This document shows, in pieces, positions 27,683 through 36,923 of a DNA stretch of 64,000 nt (positions within the stretch are counted from its first letter, which is position 1; the number at the start of each line of letters is the position of its first letter). The notes below the pieces were generated by a model. The model did no database searches. It saw nothing but the letters and a program-made list of their open reading frames with translations, and was not told the DNA's origin. A program made the position numbers and the translations under genes. Source of the DNA: Mycolicibacterium austroafricanum (GTDB taxonomy: Bacteria > Actinomycetota > Actinomycetes > Mycobacteriales > Mycobacteriaceae); assembly GCF_902705885.1 (NCBI RefSeq), contig NZ_CACSIP010000023.1, positions 68,305 through 132,304 of the forward strand. Direction: 5' to 3'.

Positions 27683-27697
27683 CACAAATCTCTGGTT
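27683..27697. promoter_or_regulatory. Regulon operator CACAAATCTCTGGTT
   Basis: Operator copy in the 342-bp divergent gap between the SDR (minus) and the luciferase-like monooxygenase (plus). It differs from the 16098 copy only at the first base. Confidence 0.62.
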
Positions 27698-27773
27698 CTG
27701 TGACTCCGGCAAGGAGCTGACCTGCGCCGGGGGGTAGAAACAACGGAACAACTACCAGGAACACGAGCCCAGA

Positions 27774-27788
27774 AACCAGATCTCTGTT
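27774..27788. promoter_or_regulatory. Regulon operator AACCAGATCTCTGTT (reverse orientation)
   Basis: The exact reverse complement of the copy at 46864. It lies 91 bp from the 27683 copy in the same divergent region, so both flanking operons may be controlled. Confidence 0.7.
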
Positions 27789-27901
27789 TATTGTCGGCAA
27801 GGCTTGCTACAGTTCAGTTCGGAAAGCCGTCAGCTCGCACATGAGCGCCCTGGATCAACGCGAAGACCACATTCGGGCGGGCCTGAGAAGGGAGAGTTGC
27901 C

Positions 27902-28996
27902 TTGAAGTTTGGCATTTTCTACGAGATGTTCGTTCCGGAGTACCCGCCGGACGCGGAGGCACGTATCGTTCGACAAACGGTTGACCAGATCGTGTTCGCC
28001 GATAAGCAAGGATTCGACTACGTCTGGTTGACCGAGCATCACTTCCTCAAGCGCTTCTCACACATGTCCGCGCCAGAAGTCGTGTTCGGCGCCGCTGCCT
28101 ACCAAACTGAACGGATCAGGTTCGGCTTCGGACTGGCGCTCACGCCGCCCGCCTACAACCATCCGGTGCGGGTCGCGGAGCGGGTCGCCATGCTCGACTG
28201 TTTGTCGGGTGGACGGGTCGACCTCGGTTCCGGGCGTTCCACCACGCCCGCGGAATTGTATGGATTCGGGCTCGATCCCGAGGAGTCGCGGGCTCAGTGG
28301 CAGGAGGGTCTCGAGGCAGTCACTCACCTTCTGGCCACCGAAGACGTCCCGTTTGAGGGTAAGTTCGTCAACATCCCCGCCCGTACCGTTGTGCCTCGGC
28401 CCGTTCAGACACCGCATCCTCCGTTGTGGGTGGGCGGTGTGGGGCCAGGCAACGCCGAGCGAGCAGCCAAACGCGGCATGGGCATGTTGTTCTTCGCCCA
28501 GCAGACTGACTACGACGCACTGACTACCTCGATCGAGGCGTACCACGCGAACATCGACCAGGCCGAGCCGTTCCACGGTGTGGTGAACAAGCAGACCGCC
28601 GGCTTCATCAACGGCCTCTGTAGCTATGACCGCGACGAGATCCGGGCGATGGCAGCAGTCAACATGCTGGAGCACGCGGTGCATGGAACCGACTGGATGA
28701 CACAGGGCTGGCCAGGCGGACAGGCGACGCCCAGTTATGCCCACGTCACGAATGGCACCGCCGGCGACTTGAAGGCGGCACTCGAGGCCGACCCTCAGGG
28801 CGTGCAGGATCTCATGGTCAACGAGGGTTTCCTGATGGCGGGGACGCCGGAGGACTGCGCCAAGATCCTCGATTCGTTCAAGGCGAGCGGTGTGGACCAG
28901 GTGATCATCCACATGCAGATGGGCGGTACCCCTCATGACCGCATCATGGAGTCCATTGAGCTCATCGGTTCAGAACTGATACCGAACTACCGATGA
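27902..28996 (+). CDS. Luciferase-like flavin-dependent monooxygenase (LLM family)
   Basis: A 364-aa protein of the bacterial luciferase-like superfamily (FMN/F420 TIM barrel): VWLTEHHF near residue 41, RIRFGFGLALTPPAYNHPVRVAERVAML (about 66-97) and SGGRVDLGSGRSTTP. These are conserved in two-component flavin monooxygenases. The start is TTG 27902, preceded by GGGAGAG at good distance. The stop overlaps the next SDR by 4 nt. In M. tuberculosis an LLM monooxygenase gene (Rv1936) is among the Mce3R-controlled genes, from memory, which fits the operators upstream. Substrate unknown. Confidence 0.85.
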   Translation: MKFGIFYEMFVPEYPPDAEARIVRQTVDQIVFADKQGFDYVWLTEHHFLKRFSHMSAPEVVFGAAAYQTERIRFGFGLALTPPAYNHPVRVAERVAMLDCLSGGRVDLGSGRSTTPAELYGFGLDPEESRAQWQEGLEAVTHLLATEDVPFEGKFVNIPARTVVPRPVQTPHPPLWVGGVGPGNAERAAKRGMGMLFFAQQTDYDALTTSIEAYHANIDQAEPFHGVVNKQTAGFINGLCSYDRDEIRAMAAVNMLEHAVHGTDWMTQGWPGGQATPSYAHVTNGTAGDLKAALEADPQGVQDLMVNEGFLMAGTPEDCAKILDSFKASGVDQVIIHMQMGGTPHDRIMESIELIGSELIPNYR

Positions 28997-29835
28997 CGGA
29001 CTCTCGAACTCGACAGTGGGACGAGTACGAACGTGTCGACGGGGTCGCGGTGGTCACGGGTGGCGCAAGCGGTATCGGGCTATCGATGGCACGGGCGTAT
29101 GCAGCACGGGGGGCGCGCGTCCTGATCGCTGATGTTGACCAGGCTGCACTGGATCGAGCCTGCGTAGACCTACTGCGTTCTGGTTCAGAAGTCAGGGCCA
29201 TGACCGTCGATGTGACTGCTCTTGATGCGGTCACGTCATTGAGCCATGTAGCTGGTGAGATGGGCCCCATTGCCGCCGTCTGCCTCAACGCAGGCGTCAT
29301 GGCTTCTGGTTCTCCCGCATGGGAAATCAAGCCCGAGCTCGTCGATTTCGTCATGAGCGTGAACCTGCGGTCACTTTTCGGTTGCGTAGCCGCCTTTGTC
29401 CCTAGATTGATCGCCCAATCGCGTCCCGCGGAGTTGATTATTACGGCATCGATGGCCGGCTTGACAGCCGTTCCTTTCAGTGCGGCCTACGCGGCGAGCA
29501 AGGCAGGCGCGATCGCGTTGGCGAAGTCGCTCCGAATCGAGCTGGAACAGACCGCGCCGTCGGTGCGTCTTGCGCTGCTGAATCCGGGAATGGTCGCAAC
29601 GAATCTGATCCGCACCTCAGCCGTGCGCGGTCCACTCGGGAACGGTCCGGATCCAACAACCGATGGTATGCATGAAGCTCTCAATGCGGCTGGCGTCAAC
29701 CCGGATGACGCAGTGGGGTGGGCGTTTGACGCGCTTCGAGACGGAACATTCTGGGCGCTACCACCGGCGCGGGATCCCTTCGTCGGCGTGTTGACCGCCG
29801 AACTAGATCAGCTCAAAGCGGCCTTGCAGAGTTGA
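28993..29835 (+). CDS. Short-chain dehydrogenase/reductase
   Basis: A 280-aa classical SDR: VVTGGASGIGLSMA cofactor site (about 19-32), NAGVMASG, and the catalytic YAASK motif in AAYAASKAGAIALAKSL. It overlaps the monooxygenase gene by 4 nt, so the pair is one operon. It probably oxidises or reduces a hydroxyl or keto group in the same pathway. Confidence 0.87.
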   Translation: MTDSRTRQWDEYERVDGVAVVTGGASGIGLSMARAYAARGARVLIADVDQAALDRACVDLLRSGSEVRAMTVDVTALDAVTSLSHVAGEMGPIAAVCLNAGVMASGSPAWEIKPELVDFVMSVNLRSLFGCVAAFVPRLIAQSRPAELIITASMAGLTAVPFSAAYAASKAGAIALAKSLRIELEQTAPSVRLALLNPGMVATNLIRTSAVRGPLGNGPDPTTDGMHEALNAAGVNPDDAVGWAFDALRDGTFWALPPARDPFVGVLTAELDQLKAALQS

Positions 29836-30073
29836 CGGTCCACGGTGACGTCACCGTTGTCGGAGAAAATGCTGGGGAGTTCCCCAGGCCGTCACTATGA
29901 ATTGTCGACCTCGCTCGTCCCGGGATAGCGGTTCAAGAGATGGCGGCCCATAGAGCGCCGTGAAAGAGCACTAAATGGCACCGAAACTCTCAAGCTCCTC
30001 AACCGGGCCACCGTCATGGGCGGCAGCGCCATGCCACCCGCACAGCCATTTCGAGCCGCTTGACCCGGTAGTA

Positions 30074-30088
30074 AACAACTATTAGGTT
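30074..30088. promoter_or_regulatory. Regulon operator AACAACTATTAGGTT
   Basis: Located 36 bp upstream of the start at 30124, in a 288-bp gap that holds no other gene. ATTAGGTT subtype. Confidence 0.68.
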
Positions 30089-30123
30089 TCAATGCAACCG
30101 CCGGAAAGGATGGCCGGATCGCG

Positions 30124-31182
30124 ATGACCTACCGGGTAGCGCAATGGGGCACAGGCAATGTGGGTAGGCACGCGTTGCGGATGATCATCGAGCGTCCGAA
30201 TCTCGACCTCGTCGGGTTGCGCGTGTACGACCCAGCCAAAGTCGGTGTTGACGCAGGTAACTTCGTCGGGATGGCACCCGTCGGCGTATCAGCGACCGAC
30301 GACAGTGAAACGATCCTCGCGCTTGATGCCGACTGTGTGAACTACAACGCGTTGGGTGCGGAATCGAATAACGATGCGCTCGGCGATATCACGCGAATTC
30401 TGGCATCGGGAAAGAATGTGGTCTCCAGCGCTGGTGCGGACTACGCCTACGTCCGACCGGATGTGAGCATCGACCCCGACGGACATCGCAAACTTGTCGA
30501 AGCCTGCCACCAAGGCGAAACATCGTTCTACATGGGCGGCATCAATCCCGGTTTCGCGATGGATCAATGGCCGATCGCATTGTCGCGACTGTGCCGCCGT
30601 ATCGAACGGATGCACGTCACCGAGATCGTTGACTGCAGAGGCTATGACTCCTCACTCATGCAGGGCACTATGGGCTTTGGTCTACCCCCGGAGGCAGAAA
30701 GTCCATTGGACCGGCATCTGAGCAACGTGACCAACACGACCTTCTACCTGTCCCTGCGCATGCTGGCCGATGCGATCGGGTTGAAGCTCGACGATGTCAA
30801 GTACTCGCGGGAGGCGGCGACGACTGACGTACCTCTTGACGGCGTAGTCGGTCGATACGAGCCCGGCACCATCGTTGCACAGCGGTTGCGAATCGACGGA
30901 ATAGTGGACGGCGAACCGCGGTTGTCGCTGTTCTGGGTCTGGCGGCTTACCGACGATGTCGCGCCCGAGTGGCCGCGGTCCGGATTCAAGTGGTTGTTCA
31001 AGGTCGAGGGAGATCCTGACATCGACTCCGAGATCGAACTCGATACCGCTACCGACGCCGGCCGGCCGACGTCGCTGACGACAGCAGCCCTTCTCATCAA
31101 TGCACTGCCTGCAGTCTGCGACGCGCAACCCGGTCTCATCGACAACCTCACTCTGGCCCCACATAGCGGCCGGGCTCTCTGA
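30124..31182 (+). CDS. DapB-like NAD(P)-dependent oxidoreductase, paralog 2
   Basis: A 352-aa protein starting VAQWGTGNVGRHAL (Rossmann GxGxxG), then FVGMAPVGVSATDD and INPGFAMDQWP, and ending with ALLINALPAVCDAQPGL. The last motif is shared almost unchanged with the proteins at 31227 and 34680. The family is annotated as dihydrodipicolinate reductase-like or NAD(P)H-dependent amine dehydrogenase-like. It lies immediately before a second copy, 44 nt apart. Reaction not known. Confidence 0.78.
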   Translation: MTYRVAQWGTGNVGRHALRMIIERPNLDLVGLRVYDPAKVGVDAGNFVGMAPVGVSATDDSETILALDADCVNYNALGAESNNDALGDITRILASGKNVVSSAGADYAYVRPDVSIDPDGHRKLVEACHQGETSFYMGGINPGFAMDQWPIALSRLCRRIERMHVTEIVDCRGYDSSLMQGTMGFGLPPEAESPLDRHLSNVTNTTFYLSLRMLADAIGLKLDDVKYSREAATTDVPLDGVVGRYEPGTIVAQRLRIDGIVDGEPRLSLFWVWRLTDDVAPEWPRSGFKWLFKVEGDPDIDSEIELDTATDAGRPTSLTTAALLINALPAVCDAQPGLIDNLTLAPHSGRAL

Positions 31183-31226
31183 CTGACTCAGTCAGCCAGC
31201 AAAGATCTTCGACGAGGAGAAGACGG

Positions 31227-32324
31227 ATGGCCTATCGCGTGATCCAGTGGGGCACAGGGAATGTCGGTAAGCATGCCCTGCGACACATCGTCGAGCGTCC
31301 GGACTTCGAGCTGGTCGGGCTGCGGGTCTACAACCCGGACAAAGTCGGCAAGGACGCAGGCGACGTGCTCGGGGTGCGGTCCACCGGGATCATCGCAACC
31401 GACGATCGCGACGAAATCCTTTCCCTTGAGGCAGATTGCGTCTCGTACAACCCGCTGGGCGGCACGCTCGAGGCAGGCGAAACAGCCTTGGACGACATCT
31501 GTGCCCTGCTCGCATCAGGGAAGAACGTCGTGTCCAGCGCTGTCGAGCAGATGGCGTATCTGCTTCCCGACCTCGCGCTGGCCGGTGTGGGAGATCGCGC
31601 CTACGACCGCCTCAGTGAAGCGTGCGACCAAGGGCAGACGACATTTTTTCATGTCGGTATCAATCCCGGCTACACCATGGATTTTTGGCCGCTGCAGCTC
31701 AGCAGGCTGAGCCGACGGATCGACCGCATCTACGTGGCCGAAATACTCTCTATGGCCGACTACCCCTCCGAGCATATGATGCGCGACGCAATGGGCTTCG
31801 CGCGCCCGCCGGCGCCAGACAACCCCGTCGATGCGTGGATGAGCAGAACGCACGACACGCCCTTCTATCTGTGCATGCGCATGATCGCAGATAGCCTCGG
31901 TGTCGAACTAGACGACGTCCGCTACGGCGGCAGAGAGGTGGCTCTGGCCGAAAAGCCGTTCGAGATCGCCATCGGCACTGTAGAAGTCGGCACTGTCGCT
32001 GCGATGAAGTTCCATCTCGAAGGCATCGTCAAAGGCCGTGTCGCCATCCATCTGGAGTGGGTATGGCGGTTGACCGATGATGTCGCTCACGATTGGCCGA
32101 AGGGCGAAGGTCTGTGGATCCTCGATATTGCCGGCGACCCTCACATCAAATCGAAGATCCAAACAGCGACGACCTTTGATTCTCGCCGTCCTGTGTCGCT
32201 GTTGGTGTCGACAACGTGTCTCAATGCAATTCCCACTGTGTGTTCGGCGAAGCCCGGGCTCCTCAACAATCTTCGCCTGCCCGCCCACGGGGGCGGATAC
32301 CTATGCTCCCCGGCGTCGGCATAG
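31227..32324 (+). CDS. DapB-like NAD(P)-dependent oxidoreductase, paralog 3
   Basis: A 365-aa paralog: VIQWGTGNVGKHAL, VVSSAVEQMAYLLPD, INPGYTMDFWPLQLSRL and CLNAIPTVCSAKPG. It is closer to paralog 4 (34680) than to paralog 1. The start at ATG 31227 is preceded by a GAGGAGAAG ribosome binding site. It probably shares a transcript with paralog 2. Tandem placement suggests a duplicated pair that may form hetero-oligomers or act on successive intermediates; this is inference. Confidence 0.78.
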   Translation: MAYRVIQWGTGNVGKHALRHIVERPDFELVGLRVYNPDKVGKDAGDVLGVRSTGIIATDDRDEILSLEADCVSYNPLGGTLEAGETALDDICALLASGKNVVSSAVEQMAYLLPDLALAGVGDRAYDRLSEACDQGQTTFFHVGINPGYTMDFWPLQLSRLSRRIDRIYVAEILSMADYPSEHMMRDAMGFARPPAPDNPVDAWMSRTHDTPFYLCMRMIADSLGVELDDVRYGGREVALAEKPFEIAIGTVEVGTVAAMKFHLEGIVKGRVAIHLEWVWRLTDDVAHDWPKGEGLWILDIAGDPHIKSKIQTATTFDSRRPVSLLVSTTCLNAIPTVCSAKPGLLNNLRLPAHGGGYLCSPASA

Positions 32325-32637
32325 GCCTCAGGTGCCGCGAACAGCTGTGTATTCGGCGACATCGGCGTGCCCGGGGGCGGGCAAGTCCCATCGATACGCA
32401 CTCAGCACCCCAGTTCCCACCCTCGAACTGCAGAATGCGTTCCGTCAGCATTGACGCAACACTCGGCCACCTTTAAGGTCAAAACCAAAGGTTTGTATTC
32501 CAGGCGGCTTCCGTCAGCGGTTATCGCGCATCCGCTGGGCACACGGACCGTGTGGTGAACGTGGCGCTGACGGCAACAGCCGTCTGGACAGGCGCATCCG
32601 CACGTCGGGTGACGCGAGGGCGAGAAGAAGGGGCACT
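32325..32637. other. Intergenic region ahead of the P450, with a weak operator-like site
   Basis: This 313-bp gap holds no convincing gene. At 32483-32497 AACCAAAGGTTTGTA partly matches the operator family (one arm degenerate) and contains the perfect palindrome AAACCAAAGGTTT. It may be a weak site for the P450 gene. Confidence 0.35.
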
Positions 32638-33942
32638 GTGACGGGCTACGACGGAATCGACTACTTCACCGATGAAGGAATTCGAACCGACCCCTATCCC
32701 TTCTTCGACCAGCTTCGCGAGAAGTGCCCGATCCTGCCGGGCGCGGTTCCCGGCGTCACCGTCATCACCGGGTACCAGGAAGCGCTGAGCACCTACAAGA
32801 GCCAGGCAATGTCATGTGCCAATTCGGTGGTCGGCCCGTTCGCCCCACTGCCGTTCGAACCCGAAGGCGACGACATCAGCGAGCAGTTGGACGAATTTCG
32901 CGGCCAGATCCCGTTGGCCGACCACATCACCAACATGGACGCGCCCCAGCACACCCGGTCGCGTGGGCTGTTGAACAGGCTGATCACTCCGAAACGTCTC
33001 AGCGAGAACGAGGAGTTCATGTGGCGCCTCGCGGACGAGCGGCTCGATCTCATCGTCGAAGAGGGAAAGTGCGAGTTCGTCGGCGACTTCGCAAAGCCGT
33101 TTACACTCCTGGTGATTGCCGACCTCCTCGGAGTGCCTGTTGAGGACCACGCGTCGCTCTGCGCATCGCTGAAACCGGGCTTGGTCGAGGGGATCTCGGA
33201 TGAGACGATGCACAACCCGTTGATGTGGATCGAGTCAACGTTCGCCGACTACATCCAACAGCGTCGACAAGCACCTCAAAACGATGTCCTCTCACATCTC
33301 GCTGCGGCCAAGTACCCCGAGGGCGATACCCCCCCTGTCGATGACGTGGTGAAGCTGGCCACTCTCGTGTTCGCCGCCGGGCTGGAAACGACGGTCAAGC
33401 TGTTGAGCGCAGCGATCCGTAACCTGGCAGAGGACAAGGTTTTGCAGGAACGTCTCCGAGCAGATCGCTCACTCATTCCGGCCTTCCTCGAGGAGACATT
33501 GCGGCTGGAGAGCCCTGTGAAAACTCACTTCCGCCTCGCCCGCCAATCGACGGAGATCGGCGGGTGTCCGATCAAGGCGGGCACGACGCTGATGCTGCTG
33601 CCAGGAGCAAGCAACAGAGATGAGCGGAAATTCGAGGATCCGAACACTTTTAAGCTCGACCGCCCCAATGTCCGCGAGCATCTCGCCTTCGGCCGCGGCG
33701 CCCATAGCTGTCCAGGTGCCCCGTTGGCGCGGGCGGAGGCCAAGATCGCACTGAACCGCATCCTCGACCGGATGGCGGACATCTCCATCGACGACGCGCA
33801 TCACGGCCCGGCAGACACGCGCGAGTATTCCTACGAAGTGCCATTCGTGTTACGTGGGTTGGCTGAGCTCTACATCACCTACGTCCCGGTCGACGCGCCC
33901 GCCAACAATCGTCGTCCAGCCAAATCGCAGGCCAGCGCCTAA
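32638..33942 (+). CDS. Cytochrome P450 (first)
   Basis: A 434-aa soluble bacterial P450. I-helix oxygen motif AGLETT (247-252; the usual acidic residue is there as Glu), K-helix ETLR (286-289) and heme loop FGRGAHSCPG with the ligand Cys358. Length is normal for class I bacterial P450s that use ferredoxin. The start is GTG 32638 with AAGGGG upstream. A ferredoxin is encoded at 46556 and could serve as partner. It converges on the gene at 34042. Confidence 0.92.
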   Translation: MTGYDGIDYFTDEGIRTDPYPFFDQLREKCPILPGAVPGVTVITGYQEALSTYKSQAMSCANSVVGPFAPLPFEPEGDDISEQLDEFRGQIPLADHITNMDAPQHTRSRGLLNRLITPKRLSENEEFMWRLADERLDLIVEEGKCEFVGDFAKPFTLLVIADLLGVPVEDHASLCASLKPGLVEGISDETMHNPLMWIESTFADYIQQRRQAPQNDVLSHLAAAKYPEGDTPPVDDVVKLATLVFAAGLETTVKLLSAAIRNLAEDKVLQERLRADRSLIPAFLEETLRLESPVKTHFRLARQSTEIGGCPIKAGTTLMLLPGASNRDERKFEDPNTFKLDRPNVREHLAFGRGAHSCPGAPLARAEAKIALNRILDRMADISIDDAHHGPADTREYSYEVPFVLRGLAELYITYVPVDAPANNRRPAKSQASA

Positions 33943-34041
33943 GCCCGGCATCTGGCGGTCGCACGGCCACCAAGGCTGGTTCTTCCGCGTGCGGATGCCG
34001 GCATCTTCGCGCCGGCACATGGTTCTCGGCCGAGGTTGTGC

Positions 34042-34665
34042 TCACACCCTGCGCTTGGCACGGGTGATGGCGTCGACTGTGTCGGCGTCTCCCTCGAAGT
34101 CGGCATTGATCTGCGTGCGTCCGAACACGAAGAGGAGCAACTCACCGACGTCGGCGGTGACCATCACGCGGGGACCGCGTCCGATCTTCGAGACAACAGA
34201 CAGATCACGCGTGCGCAAAGTGACCTGCGCCGGGAGCCGCGGTAGCACAACGCGGCTCATGACCATGGTCACACGACGGAGGGCGCGCTGCGCCGGCACG
34301 CTCATTTCCCGGGGAGTCCAGCCGTCGGCCACCCGCCGAATGTCTTCATGATGCACGAACATCTCGTGAATGCTGGCGACCGAATCGAGCCACTTGAACG
34401 GCGAATAGGCAGGCGGCCCAGTAGATAGCCGGGTCAACATCGCCTGCCAGTTGGCGTACGCGCGGATGTCGGCTTGGATCCGCTCGGTCCGGTTGGAGAA
34501 GCGCGCTATCGCGATGCCCGGCAGATAGTCGATCCGGTTCTCCCGGGCAAGCAGATGGGCAGCGAGATCTCGCACTGTCCAGCCGGCGCACAGTGTTGGT
34601 GCGTCAGGCCCCACCGCGCGCATGCTGGCAAGCAAGGCCGCACGTTCATCCCGGGCGACAGTCAT
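34042..34665 (-). CDS. TIGR03085/DinB-like metal-binding protein
   Basis: A 207-aa protein of the maleylpyruvate isomerase-like DinB superfamily: ALLASMRAVGPDAPTLCAGW, VRDLAAHLLARENR and HEMFVHHEDIRR, whose histidines are likely metal ligands. Such proteins often act with mycothiol or as small accessory enzymes. ATG 34665 lies 15 nt after the stop of the DapB-like gene, making it the probable last gene of the long minus-strand operon. Longer upstream frames are shadows of that gene. Confidence 0.75.
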   Translation of the reverse strand: MTVARDERAALLASMRAVGPDAPTLCAGWTVRDLAAHLLARENRIDYLPGIAIARFSNRTERIQADIRAYANWQAMLTRLSTGPPAYSPFKWLDSVASIHEMFVHHEDIRRVADGWTPREMSVPAQRALRRVTMVMSRVVLPRLPAQVTLRTRDLSVVSKIGRGPRVMVTADVGELLLFVFGRTQINADFEGDADTVDAITRAKRRV

Positions 34666-34679
34666 TTCCAGTGTCGGCT

Positions 34680-35762
34680 TCAGGGAAGGAAGTAGCCGCC
34701 GCCGTGCGAGGGTAGGGACAGGTTGTCGAGTATTCCTGGAGGGGCTTCGCAGACGATCGGCACAGCGTTGAGCAACAGGGTCGCCACCGCGATGGACGTT
34801 CCGCGCCCGGCGTCTTCTGTTGTGCCGATGTCGATGGAGGACTCGATCGACGGATTGCCCTCGACACGCAGGATCCAACGACTGTCACCTGTGGGCCATT
34901 CGGGCGCCACGGAATCGGTGATCCGCCAGATCCACTCGAGCGTGATCGCCGGCCGCTCGTTGATGAATCCACGATAATGGAATTTCACCGCGGCGACGGT
35001 TCCGGCAGGGATTTCACCAGCGGCAATGGAGATCGGTTCGTCAGTGACAGCGACTTCGCGGGAATACTCGACATCACCGAGTTCCACCTTCAGTCCGTCG
35101 GCGATCATGCGCATCGAGAGATAGAACGCCGACTCGTGAACATCGCCCATATGGGCGTCGATCGCGCTCGGCGCGTCGGGTGGAAGTCCGAAGCCCATGA
35201 TCTCTCGGACCATGTGGAACGACGGATAGCGGGTCATGTCAACGACTTCGATCGCGTGAAGGTGGTCGATGCGCCCGCAGAGCCTGCTCATGTGCAGCGG
35301 CCACATGTCCATGGTGAAGCCGGGATTGATGCCGACGTGGAAGAACGTGGACTTGCCCTGCGCACACGCGCGTTCTATGCGCTCGTGTGAGTCACCGGCG
35401 CCCTTCATGGCCAGCCCCGGCGGAAAGTACGCATGGAACTCGACGGCGCTGGAAACGACATTCTTGCCCGACGCGAGTAGTCGGCAGATGTCGTCGAGCG
35501 GGCCGCCGGTTTCATCGAGCGTGGAGCCGAGCGGGCTATAGCAGACGCAGTCGGCGTCGAGCGCCAGGATCGCATCGACGTCGTCGGTGGCCTTCACTCC
35601 GGTGGGCGGCTGACCACCGAGCAGATCGGCGGCATCGGTCCCGACCTTGTCGGGGTTGTACACACGCACACCGGTCAACTCGAAGTCGGGGCGCTCTACG
35701 ATAGCCCGCAGCGCGTGCCGACCGACATTGCCGGTGCCCCATTGGATGACTCGATAGCTCAT
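34680..35762 (-). CDS. DapB-like NAD(P)-dependent oxidoreductase, paralog 4
   Basis: A 360-aa paralog starting VIQWGTGNVGRHAL, with VRVYNPDKVGTDAADLLGG, VVSSAVEFHAYFPPG, INPGFTMDMWPLHMSRL and LLLNAVPIVCEAPPG. ATG 35762 was chosen; the upstream extension overlaps the substrate-binding protein gene and is not conserved in the paralogs. It lies 5 nt after that gene's stop, so they are cotranscribed. That link to a ligand-binding protein is a clue that this family handles the imported substrate. Confidence 0.8.
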   Translation of the reverse strand: MSYRVIQWGTGNVGRHALRAIVERPDFELTGVRVYNPDKVGTDAADLLGGQPPTGVKATDDVDAILALDADCVCYSPLGSTLDETGGPLDDICRLLASGKNVVSSAVEFHAYFPPGLAMKGAGDSHERIERACAQGKSTFFHVGINPGFTMDMWPLHMSRLCGRIDHLHAIEVVDMTRYPSFHMVREIMGFGLPPDAPSAIDAHMGDVHESAFYLSMRMIADGLKVELGDVEYSREVAVTDEPISIAAGEIPAGTVAAVKFHYRGFINERPAITLEWIWRITDSVAPEWPTGDSRWILRVEGNPSIESSIDIGTTEDAGRGTSIAVATLLLNAVPIVCEAPPGILDNLSLPSHGGGYFLP

Positions 35763-35767
35763 GGCTT

Positions 35768-36901
35768 CTACACCTCGTCGAATCGGGCGACAAGTTTGGT
35801 CGGCGTGAGATCGGTCTTGATGCCTTCCGGGTCGAGCTGATTGGCGACGAGGAAGCCGCTGCCGACCCACCCGCGATGCATCCACTTGCCGAAAGTGATA
35901 CAGGTGCCGGGTGATCCACACGTCGCCGGCAGCATCTTGACCCGCTCGATGGCTTCCTTTGTTGCCAGAGGTGTCAGCGGATGAGTATCGCCCAGCGCGT
36001 GAGCGATGACGTTGGCGATGTCATAAACCTGCGTCGGAATACAGTACTGCGGGCGCCGGCCGTACTCTTTCTCGTAGTCGTCGAGCATCGCTTGGGCGAC
36101 AGTGTTCGCCGCGTCCCACTGGTCCATCCCCGTCCACCCCTGGACCGCTCGCCAGATATGTTCGTTGATCCACGAATTCTGGAACGACGTCGGCATGTAC
36201 CGGGGCGGATCCCACTGCAGTTCTTCGAACGTCTGCCAGCTCATGATCATCGGGAAGAAGAACCCGCAATGGACGAGGGCGGGGACCTTCGCGTCGTAAA
36301 GGCGCTTGACCGCCGCGGAACTGTCGGTGAACGTCTGAGGTAGCCGCTCGACCGCGGTGATCTGTATGCCCTCTCGCGCGGCGGCCCGAACGAAATTCTT
36401 GTAGTAGAGCTCACCCATCAACGACTGCTCGGCCAGAACCCCGACTTCCTTATGGCCGGCCTTGCGAATCAGCCTGGCCCAGAACACCGGTTCCTCGACG
36501 TGTGAGCCCATCGGTAGGGAAAAGGTCCATTCCCCGAGGAAGTCTTCAGATGCGCACATGCTGACCGACGGCACATGGAAGCGCTTCTCGATCTCGAGTT
36601 TTGTCGGGACGGCATTGTCGACGATCGAGGGCCCAATGACTGCGAGGCAGCCCTCGTCGACAAGCTCGCCGTAGGCGTCGATGACTGCCTTCACCGTGCC
36701 CTTGGGCATCCCGTCCACCTCGCGGATCACCAGCTCGACGGGCCGGTCGATCAGACCGCTCTCGTAAGCTCTCTTGAACGCGAGCTCTGCGGGTGCGACG
36801 ACGTCGGTCTTCAGTCCCTGCGGCCAGTCGTCGGGAATGATGATGTCCATCAAGTAGCCCACCTTGATGGGCGCCTTGGCTTCGTAATATGACGACGTCA
36901 C
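35768..36901 (-). CDS. Substrate-binding protein (branched-chain amino acid type) without signal peptide
   Basis: A 377-aa protein of the Leu/Ile/Val-binding (Peripla_BP_6) fold: KVGYLMDIIIPDDWPQG at the start, AVIGPSIVDNAVPT, VGVLAEQSLMGELYYKNFV and a hinge region with AKVPALVHCGFF. Exported members begin with a signal peptide or lipobox, but here the mature fold starts about 12 residues from the N-terminus, with no hydrophobic leader or lipobox Cys. No ABC permease or ATPase genes are nearby. It may be a cytosolic ligand sensor or carrier. Confidence 0.78.
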   Translation of the reverse strand: MTSSYYEAKAPIKVGYLMDIIIPDDWPQGLKTDVVAPAELAFKRAYESGLIDRPVELVIREVDGMPKGTVKAVIDAYGELVDEGCLAVIGPSIVDNAVPTKLEIEKRFHVPSVSMCASEDFLGEWTFSLPMGSHVEEPVFWARLIRKAGHKEVGVLAEQSLMGELYYKNFVRAAAREGIQITAVERLPQTFTDSSAAVKRLYDAKVPALVHCGFFFPMIMSWQTFEELQWDPPRYMPTSFQNSWINEHIWRAVQGWTGMDQWDAANTVAQAMLDDYEKEYGRRPQYCIPTQVYDIANVIAHALGDTHPLTPLATKEAIERVKMLPATCGSPGTCITFGKWMHRGWVGSGFLVANQLDPEGIKTDLTPTKLVARFDEV

Positions 36902-36923
36902 CCACAGTCCTTTCGTAGCGTGG

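Noticed and set aside
33943..34041. Terminator hairpin between the convergent P450 and DinB-like genes
   Set aside because: Some GC-rich dyads can be drawn, but none is strong enough or followed by a T-run to be called.
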